From contig NZ_CP040812.1 in the NCBI RefSeq assembly GCF_006159205.1, positions 4,030,001-4,094,000 of the forward strand: a DNA stretch of 64,000 bases. The letters run 5' to 3'. The stretch is from Antarcticibacterium flavum (GTDB taxonomy: Bacteria; Bacteroidota; Bacteroidia; Flavobacteriales; Flavobacteriaceae). This document shows, in pieces, positions 37,372 through 46,800 of this stretch. The position numbers were made by a program, and so were the translations under genes. Numbering within the stretch: position 1 is the stretch's first letter; each line of letters begins with the position of its first letter. A model generated the notes under the pieces. That model did no database searches. It was not told the DNA's origin and worked only from the letters and a program-made list of their open reading frames with translations.

Positions 37372-39090
37372 ATGAAAAAAATTAAAATACTTCTTTGTGC
37401 TTTTATTGCACTTGGCTTTTTGTATTCCTGTGAAGAGGAAGATAATATGGCAGCAATTGGTGAGTGGGATTTGAGTGAACCTGTACTTGAGCTCTCAAAT
37501 TCCAATATCATTTTAAATGAAACCATACCCGGTGAAAGTTTTGAATTTTCATGGGAACCTGCAGTTTCAAGTGAGCGTTACCAGGTGCGATATACCCTGG
37601 TGATAGATACAGTGGGTAGTGATGATTATAACTCGCCTATTTTAAGTAAGGTTTCCGGAAATGGTGGAAGGGAAACTTCAGCATCTTTTACCGCATCAGA
37701 GATTGACCAGGCTCTATCCTTTGCCGGTTATGAAGCCGGGGCAGAATCAAATGTTGAGATAGCAGTTATTGCGACCAGCATTGACAAACAAGCTGTGGAT
37801 GCTCAGGAATTATCTGTTACCCGTTTTGAAACCGAGTATAAACCTCAAAATTTATACTTAAGTGGTGTGGGTACTGAGGCAGGGACAAATCTTGCTGATG
37901 CTATTCCATTTAGAGCACTTAACAATGCAGATGGACAATTAACTTATAGATTTGAAACTTACACTCAATTGGAAGCCGGCCAGGGTTTCAGAATATACAG
38001 TAATCCGGGAATGCCTGCACATATATATGGTGGAAATGATGGAGAGTTGGTTAAAAATGGAGGAGCAATTAGTGTTGCTGAAAGTGGAGTATACAGGTTA
38101 ACCATAGATCTGGAGACAGAAACTTATGAGCTGCTAAAAATAGACAGGTTAGGAATTGTAGGGGACGTTATTCCTGACGGCTGGGGTGGAGATGAAGCTT
38201 TGGAATATACAGGTAATGGAACCTGGAAAAGTGAAATGTCCCTGCAGGAGGGAGGATTCTTATTCCGTCTAAATGGCGACTGGGGCTACCTGTTTAAAAG
38301 GATTCAGGGAACTCAGGATAGATTATATATGGAATCCCAGGCCGGGGATGCAGGAATTCAAATTGAAGATATTCCATTATCAACTGCCGGAAATTATATC
38401 ATCACTGTAGATCTTTCTGGTGATACCTATACTTATTCATTAGAAAGAGAAGCGGTTGTTAGCAATCCCCCTTCAGAAACACCTGAGAATCTTTATTTGT
38501 TATCCAACGGAGAGACCGTAGCAACCTTTGAAAAGGATGGAGATGTGTTCCGCTCCGTGACGTATATCGCTTTGCAGGCCTCTGCCAGTTATCAGTTGAA
38601 TAGTGCTGAGGATGGTTCAGGAACAGCTTATTCCTTAAATGGAATGATTGGAGACACCTCAAATCCAGATGGAGATTCCGCAGCAGGAAGTATTCCACTT
38701 GTGGAAGGCGAGGATGATATCGCAGTTGCAAGGGACCAGGCTTACCTTTTAAACTTTAATTTTGAGTCTGGAAGTTTAAGTTGGAAATATTATAACATTA
38801 AACTTTTCCATTGGAGTAATTGGGATGATAGGGATGAGTTTCTAATGACCTATGTACATCCTTACAAGTTCACCACCACTCAGCCTTTGGAAGCAGGTTA
38901 TGAGATGAAATTTAATTCCCCCTGGGATATCCAATTTGGTGCAGATGATCCTTCAGCAATGTCCGGAACTATGACAAATGCAGGCGACAGTTCGAATTTT
39001 GTTAATATAACAAGCTCCGGAACATATACCGCAAATATTGAAGTTTCTGAGGATTATCAAACCGGAACCTACGAATTTATAGCAGAGTAA
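37372..39090 (+). CDS. SusE/SusF-like surface glycan-binding lipoprotein
   Basis: 572 residues with lipoprotein signal KILLCAFIALGFLYSCEEE. The N-terminal SusE domain (about 30-160: FEFSWEPAVSSERYQVRYTLVID) is followed by three or four similar beta-sandwich starch-binding-type repeats (for example YLSGVGTEAG, YLLSNGETVATFEKDG), each with aromatic residues fit for glycan binding. It would bind substrate outside the cell without cutting it. It sits between the two GH30 genes, as in beta-glucan PULs. Confidence 0.85.
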   Translation: MKKIKILLCAFIALGFLYSCEEEDNMAAIGEWDLSEPVLELSNSNIILNETIPGESFEFSWEPAVSSERYQVRYTLVIDTVGSDDYNSPILSKVSGNGGRETSASFTASEIDQALSFAGYEAGAESNVEIAVIATSIDKQAVDAQELSVTRFETEYKPQNLYLSGVGTEAGTNLADAIPFRALNNADGQLTYRFETYTQLEAGQGFRIYSNPGMPAHIYGGNDGELVKNGGAISVAESGVYRLTIDLETETYELLKIDRLGIVGDVIPDGWGGDEALEYTGNGTWKSEMSLQEGGFLFRLNGDWGYLFKRIQGTQDRLYMESQAGDAGIQIEDIPLSTAGNYIITVDLSGDTYTYSLEREAVVSNPPSETPENLYLLSNGETVATFEKDGDVFRSVTYIALQASASYQLNSAEDGSGTAYSLNGMIGDTSNPDGDSAAGSIPLVEGEDDIAVARDQAYLLNFNFESGSLSWKYYNIKLFHWSNWDDRDEFLMTYVHPYKFTTTQPLEAGYEMKFNSPWDIQFGADDPSAMSGTMTNAGDSSNFVNITSSGTYTANIEVSEDYQTGTYEFIAE

Positions 39091-39111
39091 TTAGCCTAAT
39101 TTTAATCCAGT

Positions 39112-39142
39112 GAAGCTGCCGGGAATAATCTCCGGTAGCTTC
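39112..39142 (+). other. Strong hairpin inside the PUL operon
   Basis: GAAGCTGCCGG (39112-39122) and CCGGTAGCTTC (39132-39142) form an 11-bp stem with one G-T pair and a 9-base loop, 22 bases after the SusE-like stop. No strong T run follows (CTTATACC), so it may set mRNA stability or partial termination between upstream binding genes and downstream hydrolases. Confidence 0.7.
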
Positions 39143-39156
39143 CTTATACCCTAACT

Positions 39157-40578
39157 ATGCAAATTTTTTATTCAAAATCGTTCAAAACACTTATGGTGTT
39201 CGCGATTGTTTCAGTATTTATCGCTTGTGAAGAAAATAATAACAAAACAGAAAAAGCGGAATTATGGCTTACCACTCTGGATCAACAATCTTTATTGAAA
39301 CGATCTGAAATTAATATAAACAGTACAGAAGAAACAGAGGCTCACGCCACAATAAATATTGATACCTCTACAACTTTTCAGAAAATAGATGGCTTTGGTT
39401 ATACCCTTACAGGTGGAAGTGCAATGCACATCAATGCTATGAGTGATAATGCAAAAACAGATCTAATTCAGGAATTATTTGGAACGAGCGAAGGAGATTT
39501 AGGAGTAAGTTATTTGAGATTAAGCATTGGAGCGTCAGACCTTGATGAGACAACCTTTTCTTATAATGACCTGCCGGAAGGGGAAACAGATGAATCTCTT
39601 GAAAGATTTAGCCTTGCCTATGACACCCTTCATTTAATTCCGGTTTTAAAGAAAATTCTTGAAGTTTCCCCCGATATTAAAATTATGGGATCACCCTGGT
39701 CCCCACCAACCTGGATGAAAGATAATAATGATACACGGGGAGGAAGTTTAAAGAAAGAATTCTATCCGGCCTATGCAAATTACTTCGTGAAATACATTGA
39801 GGCAATGGCAGAGGAGGGGATTACAATTGATGCCATTACCGTTCAAAATGAGCCACTACATCCGGGTAATAATCCAAGTTTACTGATGGAAGCAGAAGAC
39901 CAGGCGGACTTTGTAAAAAATCATTTAGGGCCAGTCTTTGAGCAGAATGGAATTGCTACAAAAATCATTCTTTACGATCATAATGCAGATAGACCAGATT
40001 ATCCAATTTCTATTTTAGACGATCCGGAGGCGGCAAAATATATAGATGGTTCAGCTTTTCATTTATATGGAGGTACGATTGATGCTTTATCTCAAGTTCA
40101 CGAAGCTCATCCAGATAAGAATATATATTTCACCGAGCAATGGGTAGGAGCTCCCGGAGATTTTTCCAAGGAAATGACCTGGCACATTGAGAATCTTATC
40201 ATTGGCGCACCTCGAAACTGGAGCCGGAATGTACTGGAATGGAATCTTGCTGCAGATGAAAATCAAAAACCTCATACAGACAGAGGTGGATGTGATCGTT
40301 GTCTTGGAGCAATTACAATCACAGGAGACGACGTTACCCGTGAACCAGCCTATTATATTATTGGACAGGCTTCCAAATTCGTTCGTCCGGGATCTGTACG
40401 CGTAGCTTCAAATGAACCTGATAATTTACCGAATGTGGCTTTTAAAACGCCAGAGGGAAAGACAGCAGTGATCATTCAGAATAAAGCTGAAGAAGAAAGA
40501 ACAGTTAAAGTGGATTTAAGTGGAAAAGAAGTTCTTGTAACTCTTCCTGCAGGTGCTGTGGGAACCCTGGTATTATAA
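39157..40578 (+). CDS. GH30 endo-beta-1,6-glucanase (intact paralogue)
   Basis: 473 residues, lipoprotein signal (FAIVSVFIACEE). The GH30 (beta/alpha)8 core spans about 60-400, with acid/base Glu about 232 (VQNEPLH) and nucleophile Glu about 327 (YFTEQW); a C-terminal beta-sandwich follows (KFVRPGSVRVAS...VIIQNKAEEERTVKV). The GRP block GSPWSPPTWMKDN is typical. Subfamily GH30_3-like: known members split beta-1,6-glucan. It is similar to the broken GH30 upstream, so duplicates may have divided labour or one may be dispensable. Precedes GH3 by 2 bases. Confidence 0.88.
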   Translation: MQIFYSKSFKTLMVFAIVSVFIACEENNNKTEKAELWLTTLDQQSLLKRSEININSTEETEAHATINIDTSTTFQKIDGFGYTLTGGSAMHINAMSDNAKTDLIQELFGTSEGDLGVSYLRLSIGASDLDETTFSYNDLPEGETDESLERFSLAYDTLHLIPVLKKILEVSPDIKIMGSPWSPPTWMKDNNDTRGGSLKKEFYPAYANYFVKYIEAMAEEGITIDAITVQNEPLHPGNNPSLLMEAEDQADFVKNHLGPVFEQNGIATKIILYDHNADRPDYPISILDDPEAAKYIDGSAFHLYGGTIDALSQVHEAHPDKNIYFTEQWVGAPGDFSKEMTWHIENLIIGAPRNWSRNVLEWNLAADENQKPHTDRGGCDRCLGAITITGDDVTREPAYYIIGQASKFVRPGSVRVASNEPDNLPNVAFKTPEGKTAVIIQNKAEEERTVKVDLSGKEVLVTLPAGAVGTLVL

Positions 40579-40580
40579 AG

Positions 40581-42905
40581 ATGAAAATAAGACAACTTGT
40601 ATTGATATGCAGCTTCCTGGTTTTAAATCTTGGTGCTGTGGTGGCACAGGATCAACAACGACTTGATAAGGAAGAAATCAACGCTCGTGCCCAGGAACTT
40701 TTGGATAAAATGACGCTGGAGGAAAAGGTAGGCCAAATGACCCAGGTTACACTTGATGTTATTGGGGAAGGGGAGAATCGATTTTCCAGCTATGAGCCGT
40801 TTAATTTGGATAAAGACCTTTTAAAAAAGGCGATTAAGGAATACAAGGTGGGCTCTTTTTTAAATACAGCCAATAATAGAGCGTTAACTAAGGAAAAATG
40901 GTATTCCATTATTAGTGAAATTCAGGAAACTAATACAAAAGAAAGTAGGCTAAACATTCCTATTATCTATGGAGTAGATGAAATTCACGGTGCAACCTAT
41001 ACTGCGGGAGCAACAATGTTTCCTCAACAAATAGCTCAGGCTGCAAGTAGGAATCCGGAGCTTGTGGAACAGGGAGCTGCAATTACTGCGTACGAAACCC
41101 GCGCAAGTGGTATTTCCTGGAATTTTTCACCTGTACTGGATTTGGGAATGGACCCTCGCTTTTCCCGTATGTGGGAATCTTTTGGGGAAGACCCATATTT
41201 AACTTCTGTCCTGGGAGTGGCAATGATAGATGGTTATGAAGGAAAAGATAATAATATAGGGCATCCGGAGCATCTTGCTTCCAGTTTAAAACACTTTTTA
41301 GGATATCATGCGGTTACATCCGGGAAGGATCGTACCCCCGCTTATATCCCTGAGGATGCATTACGCGAATATCATTTACCACCCTTTAAGGCAGCCATAG
41401 ATGCGGGAGCACATACCATTATGGTAAATTCAGGTATCATCAATGGGGTACCCGTTCATGCCAATTATGACCTGCTTACTACAATGCTAAAGGAAGAATT
41501 AAATTTTGAAGGCCTGGTAGTAACAGATTGGGCAGATATTGAAAACCTTCATAGAAGGGATCGTGTAGCCGCAAGTGATAAGGAAGCCATTAAAATGGCA
41601 ATAAATGCCGGAGTGGATATGTCTATGGTGCCTTATGAATATGAACGTTTCTTTGATAATTTAGTAGAGCTTGTTAATGAAGGTGAGGTTGCTGTAGAAC
41701 GTATAGATGATGCTGTACGCCGAATTCTTAAGGTGAAAATAGCACTCAATTTATTTGAGACCCCTGTAACCCATTATGAGAACTATCCAAAATTTGGAAG
41801 TAAAGAATTTGAGCAGTCAGCATATAATATGGCTGCAGAGGCAATTACCTTATTGAAAAATGAGGATAACATTCTTCCTTTAAAGAAAACTGCCAAAGTA
41901 CTGGTTACCGGTCCAAATGCCAATTCAATGCGTACCCTTAATGGGGCCTGGACCTACTCCTGGCAGGGTGAAAAAACAGAGGAGTTTGCTGAAGATTATA
42001 ATACTATACTTGAGGCGGTTCAAAATGAAATAGGAAAGACTAACGTAACCTTTGTTCCCGGCGTGAGCTATATTATGGAGGGGAAATATTACGAAGATGA
42101 GAAAGATCAATTTGAGGAAGCTATTGCTGCTGCTGATGGTGTGGATTACATTTTATTATGTGTTGGAGAGAATACTTATACGGAAAAACCAGGTGACTTA
42201 AACGATCTATATCTAAGTGATAACCAAACAGAACTCGCGAAGAAACTGGCAGCTACAGGTAAACCAGTAATTTTGATCCTAAATGAAGGCCGTCCCAGGA
42301 TCATAAGTAAATTTGAAAAGGAAATCCAGGGGATCATACAAACGTATTTACCGGGTAACTATGGTGGAGATGCTGTGGCCGATGTAGTTTTTGGAGATGT
42401 AAATCCATCAGGCAAACTTCCTTATAATTACCCAAGATATCCTAATGCCTTGATCCCTTATATCCATAAGCACTCAGAAGAGCAAACTGCGGCTGAAGGG
42501 GTATATAATTATGAAGCGGACTATAGCCCACAATTTTCTTTTGGGTACGGTTTAAGCTATACTACTTTTGAGTTTAGCGATCTTACAATAGATAAAGAAT
42601 CCATTGGCAGAACCGGAAATATTAACGTGGAGGTCAAAGTGACAAACACCGGCAAAAGAAAAGGAAAAGAAGTAGTGGAATTATTTTCTTCCGATCTTTA
42701 TGCTACAGGAATCACTCCCGATGTAAAACGATTAAGACGATTTAAGAAGATCGAATTAGAACCCGGCGAAACTCAAGTCGTATCTTTTATCTTAAATGCT
42801 GAAGATCTTGCCTACATAAACAGGGATGGGAAAGCTTTTGTTGAACCCGGGGAGTTCGAACTAATGATAAAAGATTTGAAAGTTTTATTTGAGGTTTTGG
42901 ATTAG
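40581..42905 (+). CDS. bglX: GH3 beta-glucosidase (BglX-like)
   Basis: 774 residues with signal peptide (LVLICSFLVLNLGAVVAQ). N-terminal GH3 domain with nucleophile Asp about 316 (LVVTDWADI), C-terminal GH3 domain with KHLGYH-type KHFLGYH motif and GNYGGDAVADVVFGDVNPSGKLPYNYPR, and a C-terminal FnIII-like domain (VEVKVTNTGKRKGKEVVELF...LEPGETQVV). It removes glucose from the ends of oligosaccharides in the periplasm. Last gene of the PUL, closed by a strong terminator. Confidence 0.93.
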   Translation: MKIRQLVLICSFLVLNLGAVVAQDQQRLDKEEINARAQELLDKMTLEEKVGQMTQVTLDVIGEGENRFSSYEPFNLDKDLLKKAIKEYKVGSFLNTANNRALTKEKWYSIISEIQETNTKESRLNIPIIYGVDEIHGATYTAGATMFPQQIAQAASRNPELVEQGAAITAYETRASGISWNFSPVLDLGMDPRFSRMWESFGEDPYLTSVLGVAMIDGYEGKDNNIGHPEHLASSLKHFLGYHAVTSGKDRTPAYIPEDALREYHLPPFKAAIDAGAHTIMVNSGIINGVPVHANYDLLTTMLKEELNFEGLVVTDWADIENLHRRDRVAASDKEAIKMAINAGVDMSMVPYEYERFFDNLVELVNEGEVAVERIDDAVRRILKVKIALNLFETPVTHYENYPKFGSKEFEQSAYNMAAEAITLLKNEDNILPLKKTAKVLVTGPNANSMRTLNGAWTYSWQGEKTEEFAEDYNTILEAVQNEIGKTNVTFVPGVSYIMEGKYYEDEKDQFEEAIAAADGVDYILLCVGENTYTEKPGDLNDLYLSDNQTELAKKLAATGKPVILILNEGRPRIISKFEKEIQGIIQTYLPGNYGGDAVADVVFGDVNPSGKLPYNYPRYPNALIPYIHKHSEEQTAAEGVYNYEADYSPQFSFGYGLSYTTFEFSDLTIDKESIGRTGNINVEVKVTNTGKRKGKEVVELFSSDLYATGITPDVKRLRRFKKIELEPGETQVVSFILNAEDLAYINRDGKAFVEPGEFELMIKDLKVLFEVLD

Positions 42906-42931
42906 GATTTTGAATTAATTAATTAAAGGAA

Positions 42932-42963
42932 ACCCCAGGTGAATAATCATCTGGGGTTTTTAT
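42932..42963 (+). terminator. Rho-independent terminator after GH3
   Basis: ACCCCAGGTGA (42932-42942) pairs with TCATCTGGGGT (42947-42957) over 11 bp with one G-T pair and a 4-base loop, followed by TTTTT. It ends the PUL operon. Confidence 0.85.
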
Positions 42964-43023
42964 TTTAGGCCATAGCATATTTTCAATTTATAGTATAAAT
43001 CTCCAGGAGTAGTATTCAGGAAT

Positions 43024-43278
43024 CTAAAAACTTCTTTGCAAATCGATTGAATATTTATCCAATAAAGAGCCTCCTTCGAATGGATATATTTCTTTAATTT
43101 CAGGGTTTTCTGAGCTGTAATGAAATTCTACAAAAAACCGGTCAACCGAATAGAGAATTTTCTCTTCATTGTTATCCTTATCATTCATTTCAACAATTTT
43201 TCCAATTGTAAAAATTACATTCAATTGTTCCTGTTCTGGTAAAGCTTTAAACTCATACAAGGTTATTCTATTTGGCAT
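43024..43278 (-). CDS. Small hypothetical protein
   Basis: 84 residues, starting at an ATG and free of signal peptide or membrane helix. It has amphipathic, acidic content (FKALPEQEQLNVIFTIGKIVEMNDK...YSVDRFFVEFHYSSENPEIKEIYPF). Small acidic proteins of this kind, with a conserved LP..EQ opening, occur widely in flavobacteria, often near restriction systems, but I do not recognise a named family. The gene is at the border of the accessory region. Confidence 0.6.
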   Translation of the reverse strand: MPNRITLYEFKALPEQEQLNVIFTIGKIVEMNDKDNNEEKILYSVDRFFVEFHYSSENPEIKEIYPFEGGSLLDKYSIDLQRSF

Positions 43279-43494
43279 ATACTTTAATTAATAGTTGAAG
43301 GGAACTATAATTTTAAATGTACTACCTGGGAACTAAAGGCGCAAATTCGTCAAAGTTAATTTTTTGTTTAAAAAGTTTATTATCAGTATTATAAATTGTG
43401 AGATTGTGGGTTTTTGTATGGAGGATATATATTCTTACTGGAGGAATAAGCAACAGTACTTGAAAATAGTACAGGGAATAGAATTTCAATTTAT

Positions 43495-43641
43495 TTAATA
43501 GAATAAGAACACCACCCAACATACCACCCCCACAACAAGCGACACACTAACTCCTATCAAAAACCCCATCAAAAAGTTATACCGCAGCTCCTGCTTTATG
43601 AAAGTCTTCGGAATATAATATTTATGTAATTCTTCCCGCAT
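43495..43641 (-). CDS. Tiny single-span membrane protein (48 aa)
   Basis: ATG at 43641, stop at 43495. The start is basic and aromatic (MREELHKYYIPKTFIKQELRYN) and is followed by one membrane helix (about residues 23-46, FLMGFLIGVSVSLVVGVV). The charge distribution and single helix are convincing for a small real protein. It has no recognised family. It lies just upstream of the restriction-modification enzyme on the opposite strand. Confidence 0.5.
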   Translation of the reverse strand: MREELHKYYIPKTFIKQELRYNFLMGFLIGVSVSLVVGVVCWVVFLFY

Positions 43642-43842
43642 AAATCAAAAGTAGGGCAGAAGGGATTCAGTCTTTTACGGGTTTCCGTAATACGGCAGTT
43701 TTTTTTCAAAATTGTTTACTCTTTCTTCTTATCTGTTCCTGTAAAATCAAAAATATTCCTACTTTTAAGACCACGTTAACAAAACCAACCGGCAAGCGCA
43801 TCCCTACCACGCTGTTTGTCTTTAAACAACCCCCATTTCTGC

Positions 43843-46800
43843 ATGCAGACGGAACAGGCAATTAATTCAGGGAATCCCAATATACTTAGGCCCCGCAAGG
43901 CACTCAACAAAGCTTTTTTAAAGGTAAAACCCAACCGGTCACAGATCGAGCAGTTCAAGGAGAACCTTATTCAGTTACTGGACAGGACCAATGAGACCGA
44001 GAGTGAGGAGTTCCATAAGAATCTGGTGACAGATTTTTTGAAGAAGACATATTACGATCCCAACCACTTTATCAACACAAAGGGCAGGAACGACCTGGTG
44101 ATCCATAACGGGAACAAGGCGAAGACCAGCGTGGGTGTTATTGTGGAAACCAAGAAACCTACCAACCGGGCAGAGATGCTTAGTCGGGAGAAGGTCAATG
44201 TGAAGGCGTTCCAGGAGCTGGTGCTGTATTACCTCAGGGAGCGTATCACGCACAAGAACCTGGAGGTGAAATATGTGATCGCCACCAACATCCACGAGTG
44301 GTTCATCTTTGACGCCAATATCTTTGAAAAGGCCTTTGCGCAGAATAAAAAGCTGGTGAGTCAGTTTACCGACTTTGAGGCCGGAAGGCTGGCCGGGAAA
44401 ACCACCGATTTCTTTTATAAGGAAATAGCTGAACCTTTTATTGCTGAAGTACAGCAGGAGGTAGAGTTCACGCATTTTGATATCCGGAATTATGAAAAAC
44501 CGCTTCGGAATAACAATCCGAAAGATGACAATAAGCTGATAGCTTTGTACAAACTGCTGTCGCCGGAACATTTGCTAAAGCTTCCTTTCACTAATGACAG
44601 CAATAGCCTGGATAAGCGTTTCTATGGCGAACTTTTGCACATCATAGGCCTAACCGAAACCAAACAGGGTGGGAAGAAATTGATAGAACGCCAAAAGGAA
44701 GGTCAGCGTAATACCGGCTCCTTCCTCGAGAATGCCATCATTCAGCTGGACAGTATGGATAAGATAGGCAGGCTGGAGAATCCGTCGCAGTTTGGGGAGA
44801 CCCAGCAGGAACGGCTTTTTAATGTGGGGCTGGAGCTTAGCATTACCTGGCTCAACAGGATCCTTTTCCTTAAGCTGCTGGAAGCCCAGTTGCTTACCTA
44901 TCAAAAGGGCGACAAATCTTACGAATTCTTAAGCCTGAACAGGATCGCTAACTACGACGATCTCAACAGCCTCTTCTTCCAGGTGCTGGCGCGAAAACAT
45001 TCTGAAAGGAATGAAGATGTAAAAGCCCTTTTTGAAAAGGTACCCTATCTCAATTCCTCGCTATTTGAGCCGACAGATATTGAGCATAGCACCCTTTTTA
45101 TAAGCAACCTCCGGGACGATAAAACCTTACCTATCTACAGCGCCACGGTGCTTAAGAATAAGAAAGGGAAAAAGCGCAGCGGTGAGCTCAACGCCCTGGA
45201 ATATTTATTTGAGTTCCTCAACGCCTACGACTTTAGCAGTGAAGGCGGGGAGGCCATACAGGAAGATAACAAGACCCTCATCAACGCCTCGGTGCTGGGG
45301 CTTATTTTTGAAAAGATCAACGGCTATAAGGACGGTTCTTTCTTCACGCCCGGCTTTATCACCATGTATATGTGCCGCGAGACCATCAGGAAGGCGGTGG
45401 TGCAAAAGTTCAACGAAGCAAAGGGCTGGAACTGCAAGGACCTGGATCAATTGTATGATCGTATAGAAGACCGCAAGGAAGCCAATGAGCTCATCAACAG
45501 CCTTAAGATCTGTGATCCCGCGGTAGGCTCAGGCCACTTTTTGGTCTCGGCGCTTAATGAGATGATCGCCATCAAGAACGACCTGAACATCCTGCAGGAC
45601 CGCACCGGCAGGAGGCTTAAGGAATACCAGGTGGAAGTGGTGAACGACGAACTTATTGTGACAGATGAGGACGGGGAGCTTTTTGAATACAATCCCACCG
45701 CCAAAGAAAGCCAGCGTATACAGGAAACCCTGTTCCACGAGAAGCAGAAGATCATTGAGAACTGCCTTTTTGGGGTAGATATCAACCCGAATTCGGTTAA
45801 GATATGCAGGCTCCGACTCTGGATCGAACTTTTAAAAAGTGCCTACTACAAGAGCGACGTCAGTTCGAGTGTCCCGACAGGGACGTATCGAGAACCAGGA
45901 GCGGTTTGGGAACTCGAAACACTGCCCAATATCGACATCAACATCAAATGCGGAAATTCCCTCATTAGCCGCTTCGACCTGGATGCCGACTTAAGCAAGG
46001 CGCTTAAGGACAGTAAATGGAACATAGACAGCTACCGCAACGCGGTGGACACTTACCGCAATGCCCACAACAAGGAGCAAAAGCGGGAGATGGAGAAGAT
46101 CATTCACGACATCAAAAATGATTTTAGAAGCGAGATTTCCGGCAACGACCCCAAGGTAAAACGCCTTCAAAAAGTAAAAGGCGAAATTTTTCTATTGACC
46201 AATCAAACCCAGATGTTTGAAATGTCAAAACGAGAAAAAGCCGCCTGGAACAAAAAGCTGGACAAGTTCTCCAAGGAAAGCAAAAAACTCGAAGCCGAGA
46301 TCCGGGAGATCAAGGACAACAAGATCTATGAAAATGCCTTTGAGTGGCGGTTCGAGTTTCCGGAAGTGCTGGATGACAACGGGGATTATGTGGGGTTTGA
46401 GGTGGTGATTGGGAATCCGCCTTATGTCCAATTACAAAGTATTAAGGAAGAATCTAAACAGTATAAGAAATTAGATTTTAGGACTTATACAAGCATGGGT
46501 GATATATATGCTTTGTTTTACGAAAGAGGTAACCAAATTTTAAGAAATGAAGGGGTTCTATGTTTTATTACTGGAAGTGCATGGATGCGGACCAATTATG
46601 GACAAAATTTAAGGACTTACTTTAATACACAAACTTCTTTATTGCAAATAATTGATTTGTCTGATTGTGATATTTTCGATAGTGCGACAGTTCTTACGTC
46701 AGTTGTAACTTTTCAAAAGACCGAAAAAACTAAATCAATAAGAGCGATTCGCTTTACACGCAAAGACCAGGATAAATTGAATGATATTAAAGATGTATTT

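Noticed and set aside
43322..43522. 66-residue minus-strand ORF
   Set aside because: It overlaps the better 48-residue membrane protein frame, has no family-like content and no good start context.
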